A DNA stretch of 64,000 bases from Mesorhizobium sp. M7A.F.Ca.US.008.03.1.1 (GTDB lineage Bacteria; Pseudomonadota; Alphaproteobacteria; Rhizobiales; Rhizobiaceae), in the NCBI RefSeq assembly GCF_003997495.1, contig NZ_RZRU01000002.1, forward strand, positions 310,001-374,000, in the 5' to 3' direction. Below are positions 53,821 through 63,671 of this stretch, in pieces. The notes beneath the pieces are model-generated. The model saw only the letters and a program-made list of their open reading frames with translations. It had not been told where the DNA came from and made no database searches. The first letter of the stretch is position 1. Each line of letters begins with the position of its first letter. The translations under genes were made by a program, and so were the position numbers.

Positions 53821-54198
53821 GTGACAGTGACCGACCTCTATCGAGGCTACATCGCCTGCCTCAACAATCAGGACTGGCAGAAGCTGCATCGCTTCGTTCA
53901 TGACGAGGTGCACTACAATGGCGACCGCGTCGGGCTGTCGGGTTACCAGGAAATGCTGGAGCGCGATTTTCGGGAAATCCCGGACCTCTATTTCGACATC
54001 CAGCTGCTGATCGCCGAACCACCGTTCATAGCCAGCCGCCTTCAGTTCAACTGCACGCCGAAGGGAACCTTCTTCGGCCTGCCCATCAACGGCCGGAAGG
54101 TCTCCTTCAGCGAGAACGTCTTCTATGAATTCCTCGACGACAGGATCAGGAACGTCTGGTCGGTGATCGACAAGGCGGCCATCGAAGCGCAGCTTTAA
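53821..54198 (+). CDS. Ester cyclase / SnoaL-like polyketide-cyclase family protein
   Basis: A 125-residue protein with the NTF2-like fold of the ester cyclase family: LYRGYIACLNNQDWQKLHRF at the start and the family pattern PFIASRLQFNCTPKGTFFGLPINGR with a central His-containing region. The start is a GTG at 53821. There is no in-frame ATG nearby. The substrate is unknown. Confidence 0.85.
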   Translation: MTVTDLYRGYIACLNNQDWQKLHRFVHDEVHYNGDRVGLSGYQEMLERDFREIPDLYFDIQLLIAEPPFIASRLQFNCTPKGTFFGLPINGRKVSFSENVFYEFLDDRIRNVWSVIDKAAIEAQL

Positions 54199-54240
54199 TC
54201 CAGGTCGGCGAGAAGGCGACGTCTGCACAGCCAATGCCCG

Positions 54241-54290
54241 ATCGATCGTTCGTAAAAATCGATCGTTCCAACGAAAATAATTCGTTGGAA
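54241..54290. promoter_or_regulatory. Direct repeat and 10-bp dyad upstream of the YeiH gene
   Basis: ATCGATCGTTC occurs at 54241-54251 and 54258-54268. Next to it the arms TTCCAACGAA (54266-54275) and TTCGTTGGAA (54281-54290) form a perfect dyad with an AATAA loop. This lies 50 bases before the YeiH start. It could be a regulator's operator, or a terminator for the ester cyclase gene. Confidence 0.5.
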
Positions 54291-54341
54291 AGATTGGTTA
54301 AGGAATGACATTCTCCCCGCGTACTCGCTTGGAGCATTGCA

Positions 54342-55397
54342 TTGTCTTCCGTTTCCCACTTCGCGAACGATATTCCGAAAAGCGCGTTTCCTGCCGATCT
54401 GACAAAAGGGCGAAAATCCCTCAATTGGAATGGCATCGTCCCCGGCATCGTCCTTGTGACGATGATCACTGCGGTCGCCTTCTCGGCCCGCAATGTTTCC
54501 GGCTTCGCGCTGTTCAGTCCAATGATCCTCGCCGTCGTCGCCGGCATGATCTACTCCAACGTGCTGGGCACGCCGGTGCACGCCAAAGCCGGTATCGCAT
54601 TCTCGCAAAAGCGCCTGCTGCGCTTCGCCATCGTGCTGCTCGGCTTCCAGCTGACGCTGGGCCAGGTCGTCTCGATCGGCGCCGGCGGCGTCGGCATTGT
54701 CGCGGCGACGCTTGGCACCACTTTCGTTTTCACCATCACGCTTGGCCGGCTGATCGGCGTCGACGCCAAGCTGGCACAGTTGATTGCCGCCGGCACCTCG
54801 ATCTGCGGCGCCTCGGCCATCGTCGCCACCAACATCGTCACCGATGCGCGTGACGAGGACGTCACCTACGCCGTCGCCTCGATCACCTTGTTCGGCACCG
54901 TCGCCATGCTAGGCTTCCCGCTCATGGCGCCCATACTCGGCCTCGACCAGCACGCTTTCGGCCTGTGGGCCGGCGCCTCGATCCATGAAGTGGCGCAGGT
55001 GATCGGCGCCGGCTTTCAGAACGGCACCCAGTCCGGCGAGATCGCCACCGTTGCCAAGCTGACCCGCGTCGCCATGCTGGCGCCGATCGTCGTCGCGCTC
55101 GGCCTGATGGCGCGCCGCAGGAGCAGCAGTGAGGTGGCGGCGCGGCCGCCCATGCCGTGGTTCGTTGCCGCCTTCGTCGCCGTCGTGGCGCTGAACAGCC
55201 TCGTCACGGTGCCAGCCGAGGTGAAGTCGGCAATGGCGCTCGCCACCACCATCATGCTGACCATGGGCCTGGCCGCCATGGGCTTGCAGGCAGACATCTC
55301 GCAATTGCGCTCGCGCGGCCTGCGCCCGCTGGCGCTCGCCTTCTCGGCCTTCCTGTTCATCGGCTGCTTCAGCCTGATGCTGGTGAAGCTGGTCTAA
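54342..55397 (+). CDS. YeiH family putative sulfate exporter
   Basis: A 351-residue membrane protein with about ten helices of the UPF0324/YeiH family, including [24 protein letters not shown] and [17 protein letters not shown], then [15 protein letters not shown]. The start is a TTG at 54342 with GGAG seven bases upstream; no ATG fits. This type was suggested to export sulfate in Enterobacteria, and substrates in other bacteria are not settled. Confidence 0.9.
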   Translation: MSSVSHFANDIPKSAFPADLTKGRKSLNWNGIVPGIVLVTMITAVAFSARNVSGFALFSPMILAVVAGMIYSNVLGTPVHAKAGIAFSQKRLLRFAIVLLGFQLTLGQVVSIGAGGVGIVAATLGTTFVFTITLGRLIGVDAKLAQLIAAGTSICGASAIVATNIVTDARDEDVTYAVASITLFGTVAMLGFPLMAPILGLDQHAFGLWAGASIHEVAQVIGAGFQNGTQSGEIATVAKLTRVAMLAPIVVALGLMARRRSSSEVAARPPMPWFVAAFVAVVALNSLVTVPAEVKSAMALATTIMLTMGLAAMGLQADISQLRSRGLRPLALAFSAFLFIGCFSLMLVKLV

Positions 55398-55419
55398 GCT
55401 GGGCGATGCCCTAGCTCCC

Positions 55420-55440
55420 ACCTCCCCCTTGTGGGGAGGT
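55420..55440 (+). terminator. Hairpin after the YeiH gene
   Basis: Arms ACCTCCCC and GGGGAGGT with loop CTTGT, 23 bases after the stop. It has no T run, so termination strength is uncertain. Confidence 0.55.
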
Positions 55441-55544
55441 CGGAGCCTAGGTCTGGCAAGTGGGCGCCACGTAACCCATTGGGAATCAAAACCACATCGG
55501 CTAGGGTCCGCTGAAAGACCGACACCCCAGCACTCGACGGACTC

Positions 55545-56600
55545 ATGCCGTTTGTTCCCCTGCCCTTTGTCGTCGCCCTGTTGCTGTTCATCCTGCTTTG
55601 GGTCGTCGCCAGGCGCGAGGATGAGGCAGCGCCAAACCTGCCGTTTCTTGGCCTGATCCTGCTCAACGCGCTGCAATCGGTGTTCACCGGTCTGCGGTGG
55701 GGCTACGGCATAAGCGAAGTGGGCTATATCGCTCCGGTTACCGCCGCAATATTGCCGTCGCTGCTCCATGCCGGCGTCTCGAAGCTTGTCCGCACCAGCG
55801 ACCGTCGATGGCCGACCCTGCTTGCGCTCCACGCAACGCCCGCCGCCATCGTCATCGTGCTGGTGGTTTTTTGGCGCGACGCGATCGACGTGGCGCTGAT
55901 ATCGATCGATGTTATCTACGCCGCCGCCATTCTCTGGCTGCTTCGCTCCGGCGCGGACGGGCTTCGCCTTGCCCCTTTCGACGGCGCGGTCCCGGTCTAT
56001 AGGGCCATCCTTTTCGCAGCGGCGGCACTGTGCGTGTCGGGAATGGTCGATATGCTGGTGTCTTTCGACCTCGCGTCGGGGCATGGCGCTCGCGCGGCGA
56101 CCGTGATCGGCTTCGCCAATCTTTTCATCCTCGTCATTGTCGGCGCGGCGGCCGCGGCGGCCAGCCAAAGTCGTGTTCCGCTCAATGCCGCCGAGCCCGC
56201 CGAGGCTTCGTCCCCACCCGACGCCAGCCAAGACGCCGACACGATCCGTCGGGTCGATGAAATGATGCAGGACAGGAAGCTTTACCGGGACGCCAATCTC
56301 AACCTCAACCGCCTTGCCCGGCGCGCCGGAACTCCGGCACGGCAGATTTCGGCGGCGATCAACCGGGCCACGGCCAGGAACGTCTCGCAATATGTCAACG
56401 GATACCGCATCACCGAGGCCTGCCGGCTGCTGACCGAGACCGATCAGTCGGTGACGGAGATCATGCTTGCGGTCGGATTCCAGACCAAGTCGAACTTCAA
56501 CCGCGAGTTCCGCCGCCTGACGGATATGACGCCGGTCGCCTGGCGGGACCGGAACGCGCCTGGCATGCCGCCCTCGCTTGCGAGCCCGGCGGGTGGCTGA
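55545..56600 (+). CDS. AraC-family regulator with N-terminal membrane domain
   Basis: A 351-residue protein. The N-terminal 210 residues have seven hydrophobic segments (from PFVPLPFVVALLLFILLWVV on). The C-terminal AraC domain (about 255-340) has two helix-turn-helix units, ANLNLNRLARRAGTPARQIS and QSVTEIMLAVGFQTKSNFNREFRRLT, the second carrying the family signature. A membrane-bound regulator of this type probably senses an envelope signal. The hydrolase gene follows, in the same direction, 199 bases downstream. Confidence 0.9.
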   Translation: MPFVPLPFVVALLLFILLWVVARREDEAAPNLPFLGLILLNALQSVFTGLRWGYGISEVGYIAPVTAAILPSLLHAGVSKLVRTSDRRWPTLLALHATPAAIVIVLVVFWRDAIDVALISIDVIYAAAILWLLRSGADGLRLAPFDGAVPVYRAILFAAAALCVSGMVDMLVSFDLASGHGARAATVIGFANLFILVIVGAAAAAASQSRVPLNAAEPAEASSPPDASQDADTIRRVDEMMQDRKLYRDANLNLNRLARRAGTPARQISAAINRATARNVSQYVNGYRITEACRLLTETDQSVTEIMLAVGFQTKSNFNREFRRLTDMTPVAWRDRNAPGMPPSLASPAGG

Positions 56601-56799
56601 AACCGGCAGCGCCATTCCCCATTGAACCGTCCTCAATCGCGATAGGGCACGTCCTCGATCGCGATCGAGGTCGCGGGCTTCGCGCCGATCCGCCGATATC
56701 ACGGCGTCAACACAGCAATCGAACATGACCGCCAGCTTGTCCGGACGCTGAAGCTTCTGGGCTCCTGCCATGGCGGCGCGTTCGACAACGGAGATTTCA

Positions 56800-57849
56800 A
56801 TGAAATTCTGGACCATGCTTTGCACCGTCATTGTCTCGACAATGCTGATGCAACACGCGGCTGACGCCGGCGGCAATGTCGGCGTTCACCAGCTTCCCGC
56901 CCCATCCGTGGAACGCGGCACCGATCTCGATGTGACGGTCTGGTATCCGGCGCAGCCGGGCGGCGAGAGAACCACGCTTGGCGACACCGCGCTTTTCGTC
57001 GGAACGTCGGCCCAGCGCGATGCGCCGATCGCCGGCGGAAAATTTCCGCTCATCCTGCTTTCACATGGCGCCGGCCTCGCGGGAACCCCGCAAGCCCTGA
57101 GCTGGATCGCAACGCCGTTGGCCGGGCAGGGATTTGTCGTCGCCGCTCCCACACATCCGGGAAATACGGGGAAAAACAAATCCGCCGCCGAGACGATGAA
57201 ACTCTGGCTGCGGCCCGCCGACCTCACGGCAACCCTGACCGCGATGGAGAAGGACGCCTTCTTCAGAGAGCACCTCGAGCAAGGCAAAGCAGGCGTCCTC
57301 GGTCTTTCCATGGGCGGCAACACGGCGTTGGCGATAGCCGGTGCCCGCGTCGACCCGAAATTGCTCGCGGCCTATTGCGATACGGACCTGCTCAATGCTT
57401 CGCTTTGCGACTGGGTCCTGCAAAGCGGCGTTGATCTTCATGCCATGGATTTGCAGCCCGCCGGTCGTGACAACAGGGACGAGCGCATTCAATTCGCCAT
57501 GGCGATCGATCCCGCCCCATCCGATGTTTTCGACGCCAAGAGCTTTGCCGGCATCAAAATTCCGGTCGATATCGTCAATCTTGGCCGTCCGGGGAAGATC
57601 CCCGTGACCGCCGATGCATCCGGGATCGCAAAGGCAATTTCAAAGGCAAGCTATGCGACGATCGAGGATGCTAGCCATTACAGCATGTTCGCTGAATGCA
57701 AACCCGGCGCTCCCGGCATCATCGCATCCGAACAGATCGGCGATCCGGTGTGCGACGATGGTGGCGGACGATCGCGCGGTGAAATCCACGCGCAACTGAT
57801 CGACATGGCGATCGCGGCTTTCAATCGTGCGCTGAAGACCGGTCCGTAG
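56800..57849 (+). CDS. Secreted alpha/beta hydrolase (dienelactone hydrolase-like)
   Basis: A 349-residue exported enzyme. The ATG at 56800 has GGAG six bases upstream, and the N-terminus is a signal peptide cleaved near ADAGG. The nucleophile elbow is GLSMGGN near residue 170, the oxyanion region SHGAGLAG near 90 and a late His in EDASHYSMF. This resembles predicted dienelactone hydrolases or PAF-acetylhydrolase-like enzymes. The substrate is unknown. It follows a membrane-bound AraC regulator, which probably controls it. Confidence 0.87.
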   Translation: MKFWTMLCTVIVSTMLMQHAADAGGNVGVHQLPAPSVERGTDLDVTVWYPAQPGGERTTLGDTALFVGTSAQRDAPIAGGKFPLILLSHGAGLAGTPQALSWIATPLAGQGFVVAAPTHPGNTGKNKSAAETMKLWLRPADLTATLTAMEKDAFFREHLEQGKAGVLGLSMGGNTALAIAGARVDPKLLAAYCDTDLLNASLCDWVLQSGVDLHAMDLQPAGRDNRDERIQFAMAIDPAPSDVFDAKSFAGIKIPVDIVNLGRPGKIPVTADASGIAKAISKASYATIEDASHYSMFAECKPGAPGIIASEQIGDPVCDDGGGRSRGEIHAQLIDMAIAAFNRALKTGP

Positions 57850-57877
57850 GTGTGGCCGCTTCCTGCCAGCGCGTCGT

Positions 57878-58375
57878 TCAGTCCTCGAACGAACTCGCCG
57901 CGGCATAGATCGCCGCAAGCGCCTCGATGCCGGCCTGGTCGGCGCTGTCGAACCGACCAGGCGTTGGGCTGTCGAGATCGAGCACGCCGAAGACGCCTTC
58001 ATCGTCCTCCAGCAGCACCACCAGTTCCGAGCGCGAGTCGGCATCGCAGGCGATATGGCCGGGAAAATCGTGCACGTCCTTGATCAACATCGAGGTGCCG
58101 AGTTCGACCGCGGTTCCGCACACGCCCTTGCCGACGGCGATGCGTACACAGGCCGGCTTGCCCTGGAACGGCCCGAGCACCATTTCCTCGTCCGACTGCA
58201 GGAAATAGAAACCGGCCCAGTTGAGGTCCGGCACCATCTGGAAGATGAGGGCCGCGGTGTTGGCCGCATTGGCGATCGAATCGCGCTCGCCGTCGAGCAG
58301 CGCCTTAAGCTGAGTGGCGAGGTCGCGGTAGAACGCGGCCTTGTCTGAGGTGCTGATGGCCTTGGCCGCAAACAT
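57878..58375 (-). CDS. msrC: GAF-domain free-methionine-(R)-sulfoxide reductase
   Basis: A 165-residue GAF protein from the ATG at 58375. It carries the three Cys of the fRMsr type: one in PACVRIAVGKG, one in VCGTAVELG and one in HIACDADSRSELVV. The block NWAGFYFLQ is the usual N-terminal part. The enzyme reduces free methionine-R-sulfoxide with thioredoxin and protects against oxidation. Confidence 0.88.
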   Translation of the reverse strand: MFAAKAISTSDKAAFYRDLATQLKALLDGERDSIANAANTAALIFQMVPDLNWAGFYFLQSDEEMVLGPFQGKPACVRIAVGKGVCGTAVELGTSMLIKDVHDFPGHIACDADSRSELVVLLEDDEGVFGVLDLDSPTPGRFDSADQAGIEALAAIYAAASSFED

Positions 58376-58581
58376 GAACGTGTCTCCGTATCGAGGATAG
58401 CGGTTCGTCCGATCGCTTGCCAAAGTCGGGCGAGCTCCGCAACCAGACGGCCGCCTGGACAGTCTAACGTGGATTGCGTCCCCTCCGAAAGCCGCAAGAT
58501 CAGGAGTGCCTCCCGGCACTGAGCCGGGGCGGCAAGGCAGCTATGCGTAAACTTTGCGATGGATCATCTTGAGAATCATGA

Positions 58582-58599
58582 CGGCCCCGATCGGGGCCG
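58582..58599 (-). terminator. Palindromic hairpin after groEL
   Basis: CGGCCCCGATCGGGGCCG is a perfect palindrome about 40 bases after the groEL stop. It is a likely 3' end of the groESL transcript, though no clear T run follows. Confidence 0.6.
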
Positions 58600-58637
58600 C
58601 CATTCACATCTCAAACAGATCGGACAAGTCCCGGGTT

Positions 58638-60302
<1,665 letters not shown>

Positions 60303-60641
60303 TCAGGCAGCTTTCTTGGCGGCCACGGTCTTGTCGGTTGCGGCCGTCTCGCCCTTGTCGATAATGCCCATGATGTCGGCTTCCTTCATGATCAGAAGGT
60401 CCTCGCCGTCGATCTTGACCTCGGTGCCCGACCATTTGCCGAACAGGATGAAGTCGCCGGCCTTGACGTCGAGCGGAACAAGCGCGCCGTTTTCGTCGCG
60501 TGCGCCAGGGCCGACAGCGATGACTTCGCCCTCCTGCGGCTTTTCCTTGGCAGTGTCGGGGATGATGATCCCGCCCTTGGATTTGATATCGCCTTCGGCG
60601 CGACGAATGACGACGCGGTCGTGGAGTGGCCGAAATTTCAT
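60303..60641 (-). CDS. groS: Co-chaperonin GroES
   Basis: A 112-residue GroES, longer than the usual 95-105. It starts [17 protein letters not shown], with the mobile loop region [16 protein letters not shown], and ends with an Ala/Lys-rich extension ([12 protein letters not shown]). It is followed by groEL 33 bases downstream and preceded by a CIRCE element 57 bases upstream. Confidence 0.97.
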   Translation of the reverse strand: MKFRPLHDRVVIRRAEGDIKSKGGIIIPDTAKEKPQEGEVIAVGPGARDENGALVPLDVKAGDFILFGKWSGTEVKIDGEDLLIMKEADIMGIIDKGETAATDKTVAAKKAA

Positions 60642-60697
60642 GGGAACTTTCTTTCTGGGGCCGGCACAGGCGGCCACGCCCGTCCTCTATAGACGCG

Positions 60698-60724
60698 TTG
60701 GCACTCGATAGATAGGAGTGCCAA
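60698..60724 (-). promoter_or_regulatory. CIRCE element (HrcA operator)
   Basis: TTGGCACTC-N9-GAGTGCCAA is a perfect dyad, differing from the CIRCE consensus TTAGCACTC-N9-GAGTGCTAA by one base in each arm (A to G), in a symmetric way. It lies upstream of groES. HrcA represses at this site until heat shock. Confidence 0.9.
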
Positions 60725-60891
60725 AAATTATTCGCGGACCACAATAAATATTCAAAAGTATTATTTTGGCTGGCCGTTTCGTGATATCCGCAGAATGTCA
60801 AATAATTCAAAAGATTGAATTTTGCCGATCGAGTGCCTATTTATCGGACAAGTTCACTTTCACGATTTCAGGCACAAGGGAGATTTCTTCG

Positions 60892-61140
60892 ATGGCTGAA
60901 GGCAATCAGACGATCATGGAAAAAGCTGAAGCCCGCTTTGTCGACAAGCAGAAGAAGACAGCGGAGAAAAACAAGGCGACCGCCGAATATATGTCCGAGG
61001 CAAGAGCCAGGGAGATCAAGACGGCAAGGCTGAGGGAGCTTCGGCTGGCCAAGGAAGAGGCCGACCGTGTCGCCGAGGCCCTCAATCCGACGCCCAAGAA
61101 AAAGCGGGTGACCAAGAAAGTCACGGAGGCCAAGACATGA
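60892..61140 (+). CDS. Small basic coiled-coil protein (82 aa)
   Basis: An 82-residue, highly charged, helical protein starting MAEGNQTIMEKAEARF, probably a coiled coil, ending in a Lys/Thr-rich tail. The ATG at 60892 has AAGGGAG upstream. It overlaps the DUF1488 gene by ATGA. No domain is recognised. It is divergent from groES, across the CIRCE region. Confidence 0.65.
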   Translation: MAEGNQTIMEKAEARFVDKQKKTAEKNKATAEYMSEARAREIKTARLRELRLAKEEADRVAEALNPTPKKKRVTKKVTEAKT

Positions 61141-61403
61141 CCCTCACCTTCCCCAACCGCAGCCGCAGCTATGACGAAGCGGGCCAGCGCATTCGTTTCG
61201 TCGGCCATGACGGCATGTTCCAGATCTCGTTTTCCGTTGCCGCTGACGCGATGGCCAAGATGCGGCCGGGCACTGCTGCCGATGAAGCCGGTTATCTCCA
61301 GACATTCGACACCGAGAGCAGCGCCATCCGCGAGGTGGCGTCGAAGGCCTACGACCGCACCCACAGGAGCATGTATGTGCTGACGGCGGCCGATTTCGGC
61401 TGA
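61137..61403 (+). CDS. DUF1488 protein (88 aa)
   Basis: An 88-residue protein with the DUF1488 pattern: LTFPNRSRSYDEAGQRIRFVGHDGM at the start and the final EVASKAYDRTHRSMYVLTAADF. These small proteins occur widely in Proteobacteria and their function is unknown. The start overlaps the preceding stop by four bases, so it is translationally coupled. Confidence 0.8.
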   Translation: MTLTFPNRSRSYDEAGQRIRFVGHDGMFQISFSVAADAMAKMRPGTAADEAGYLQTFDTESSAIREVASKAYDRTHRSMYVLTAADFG

Positions 61404-61431
61404 AACGGCGGCGAGTTGGCGCTGACCGTGA

Positions 61432-61623
61432 TCAGGTCTTGCGCTCGGCCCGTTCGCGGCGTTTGACATCGCGGACATTCATCTGCACGACCATGTCTTC
61501 GGCCTCGCGCGGCCCCATCCCGACCATCACCTTTTGCCGGACCACCGCAGGCTGGCCGGTGAAGACATCGATGATGCTCCAGCTCTGGGGAAGCTCCATG
61601 CGCAGCGTGTAGCGGTTGGCCAT
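61432..61623 (-). CDS. Small hypothetical protein (63 aa)
   Basis: A 63-residue protein starting MANRYTLRMELPQSWSIIDV, ending in a Lys/Arg-rich tail (VKRRERAERKT). It follows a 24-residue membrane peptide gene by five bases in the same direction. No domain is recognised. The frame continues upstream, but the ATG at 61623 fits a coupled start. Confidence 0.5.
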   Translation of the reverse strand: MANRYTLRMELPQSWSIIDVFTGQPAVVRQKVMVGMGPREAEDMVVQMNVRDVKRRERAERKT

Positions 61624-61628
61624 CCCGG

Positions 61629-61703
61629 TCAGCCCTGCATCATGAAAAACACGGCGCCCAGGATCAGCGCCGTCCAGGCGATGATCGACAGTTTCAGCAC
61701 CAT
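61629..61703 (-). CDS. Possible 24-residue single-membrane-helix peptide
   Basis: ATG at 61703 to TGA at 61629. The product begins MVLKLSIIAWTALILGAVFF and ends MMQG: one membrane helix with a single Lys near the start. The gene ends five bases before the next start. It has no strong ribosome binding site and is too short for a firm call, but the composition is unusual for chance in this GC range. Confidence 0.4.
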   Translation of the reverse strand: MVLKLSIIAWTALILGAVFFMMQG

Positions 61704-62030
61704 GCCGCCATGCGCGCCAGAAACTCCCGCAGGCGCGACACGACACCCGCCGACCGGACCCGCGCCGCCGCGAAGGCGACAGGGACCTTGAGGCCCAGTT
61801 TTCCAAAGACAGGCAGCAGCGACGGTTCACGCACGAAAGGCCTCGAATGTCAGGGAAAAGCGAAGCAAGAACGCTCGGCTCCCTTCCATAGCACTCTTTT
61901 CGCGAGTGCCGGCATGCCAAATGCAAGACAAGACGCTTTAACGGCCGTCCGCACCGCCTTCGTAACGCACAAATCTATTCGTGGGGACTGCCCTTGGGGC
62001 AGATTGGGACTGCAGCTCGACGCGAAATTT
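61704..62030. other. Intergenic region without visible gene
   Basis: This 327-base stretch precedes the tRNA-like sequence. I see no credible reading frame, hairpin or promoter that I could defend. Confidence 0.5.
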
Positions 62031-62106
62031 TGGAGGCCTCGCCTCGGGATCGAACCGAGGCTTCAGAGATTTGCCGTCTCCAGCGTAGCCGCTCCGCCAC
62101 GAGGCC
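62031..62106 (-). tRNA. tRNA-Cys-like gene (anticodon GCA), non-canonical
   Basis: The reverse strand folds as a tRNA: acceptor GGCCTCG/CGAGGCC, D-stem GCG/CGC with GG in the loop, an anticodon stem GGAGA/TCTCT with loop CGGCAAA, T-loop TTCGATC, and encoded CCA. The anticodon is GCA. Two oddities: position 33 is G instead of the nearly universal U, and the acceptor plus T stems add up to 13 base pairs rather than 12 (a 6-bp T stem or an 8-bp acceptor). It may be a degenerate tRNA-Cys, or an unusual functional tRNA. Confidence 0.6.
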
Positions 62107-62459
62107 ATGGCTGTTGAAGTAGCGGCCTAATATTTACGGAAAGGTTAATCCCGAGGGATTGTTCAGAATTTTCGGCACGATCTTCAGAGCGTCCGCCAGC
62201 ACATGTGGCGGCCAGATTTGCAGCCCGGCCGCGCCAACCCTTTGCCGGACCTCGCTTTCCGCGCGCGCCGCGATCCTTCACGCCTCAGGCGGCAGCCCGC
62301 CCCGTCTCGACCGAGGGCCTCCAGCACTGCGACTGGCGCTCTTCCCCTGAGCTATGCTGCCTGCACTGCTTTACCCCGCGTTGCATTCGGAGGAAGAGGA
62401 GCCGAGGCCCAATCAACTTTTTCCCTTGAACGGCGATCCAATCTGGCCTAGCTTCAGCT
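62107..62459. other. Intergenic region without visible gene
   Basis: Between the tRNA-like gene and the LacI operators, no reading frame with family resemblance is seen. Overlapping frames here are Arg/Pro-rich and look like chance. Confidence 0.5.
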
Positions 62460-62543
62460 GAGAAAAGGTTTTCTCAAGCGATTTCGATCGGACCCGGCCA
62501 CCTGCCGGGCCTCATTCAGGTCGGCAAGAGAAAACCTTTTCCC
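62460..62543. promoter_or_regulatory. Two LacI-type operator-like dyads before the LacI gene
   Basis: GAGAAAAGGTTTTCTC (62460-62475) is symmetric except for its central GG. GAGAAAACCTTTTCCC (62528-62543) matches the reverse complement of the first at 15 of 16 positions. They are 68 bases apart start to start, and the second is about 20 bases before the LacI gene. They resemble operators of rhizobial sugar regulators and suit autoregulation by a looping tetramer or two dimers. Confidence 0.6.
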
Positions 62544-62564
62544 AACTAAGGGACTCTCGGCGCG

Positions 62565-63608
62565 ATGCCATCGGACGATCTGCCTGCTCCGGTCTTTTCC
62601 AAGCCAGTCACCTTGCGTGACGTGGCCGCGCAGGCCGGGGTCAGCGTCGCCACCGCATCCAAAGCGCTCAACAGCCAGGGCCGGATGACAGCCGAGACGC
62701 GCGAACGCATTCGCGAGACCGCCCGGCGGCTTGGCTTCCGGCCGAACAGCCTGGCGCAAAGCCTGCTCCGGCGCCGCAGCTTCACCGTCGGCCTGCTCAC
62801 CAACGATACCTATGGCCGCTTCTCGCTGCCGCTGATGTCGGGCATTTCGGACGCGCTGGTCGACAATGGCGTCTCGGTGTTCCTGTGCAATGTCGAGGAG
62901 GATCCGCGGCTGGGCCAGATGCATGTCGACGCCATGCTCGACAAGCGCGTCGACGGCATCATCGCCACCGGCAAGCGCATCGATCGCCACCTGCCTGTCG
63001 ACCTCTCCAATCTGCGCGTCCCGGTGATCTATGCCTTCACGCAGCCCGACCCCGACGCCGTCGCCTTTGTCTCGGACGATGTTGGCGGCGCCCGGCTGGC
63101 CGTCGAGCATTTCTGCCGGCTTGGCCGCAAGCGCATCGCCCACGTCACCGGGCCGGCGAGCTTTGCCGTGGTGCACGCGCGCGCACAGGCTTACCGCGAC
63201 GTACTCGTCGAAAACGGCCTCACGGTCAGCGAGCCGCTGCTCGGCCCCTGGTCGGAAGCCTGGGGCCACCAGGCGGTTGCGCAACTGTTCGACGGCAAAA
63301 GCGAAAGGCCGGATGCGGTCTTCTGCGGCAACGACCAGATCGCGCGCGGCGTCATCGATGCTCTGCGCGAACGCGGCCTCGACGTACCCAGGGATGTCGG
63401 CGTCATCGGCTTCGACAATTGGGAGATCGTGGCCGAGGCGACGCGCCCGCCACTGACCTCTGTCGACATGAACCTGGTCGCGCTCGGGCGCGAGGCCGGG
63501 TTGACCCTGCTTTCGCTGGTCGGCGGCAAGCCCGCCGCGCCGGGCATTCGAAAACTGCCGTGCCGGCTGGTGGTGCGGCAGTCATGCGGCCATCCACCGG
63601 GTGGCTGA
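62565..63608 (+). CDS. LacI-family transcriptional regulator
   Basis: A 347-residue regulator. The helix-turn-helix is TLRDVAAQAGVSVATASKALN near residues 16-36, with the hinge about 60-70 (RPNSLAQSL). The periplasmic-binding-like domain runs from about 75 to the end with IDALRERGLDVPRDVGVIGFDN. It precedes a sugar ABC binding-protein gene, so it probably regulates that transporter. Two operator-like dyads lie just upstream. Confidence 0.94.
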   Translation: MPSDDLPAPVFSKPVTLRDVAAQAGVSVATASKALNSQGRMTAETRERIRETARRLGFRPNSLAQSLLRRRSFTVGLLTNDTYGRFSLPLMSGISDALVDNGVSVFLCNVEEDPRLGQMHVDAMLDKRVDGIIATGKRIDRHLPVDLSNLRVPVIYAFTQPDPDAVAFVSDDVGGARLAVEHFCRLGRKRIAHVTGPASFAVVHARAQAYRDVLVENGLTVSEPLLGPWSEAWGHQAVAQLFDGKSERPDAVFCGNDQIARGVIDALRERGLDVPRDVGVIGFDNWEIVAEATRPPLTSVDMNLVALGREAGLTLLSLVGGKPAAPGIRKLPCRLVVRQSCGHPPGG

Positions 63609-63671
63609 AAACGAAGCGCCGCGCAATCGGCGCCAAGCCGCGGATCGCGGCCAACCTTGGAGGAGGAGAAC

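Noticed and set aside
62031..62106. A selenocysteine tRNA
   Set aside because: The acceptor/T stack is 13 bp, but there is no long variable arm, the D stem is short and the anticodon is GCA, not UCA.
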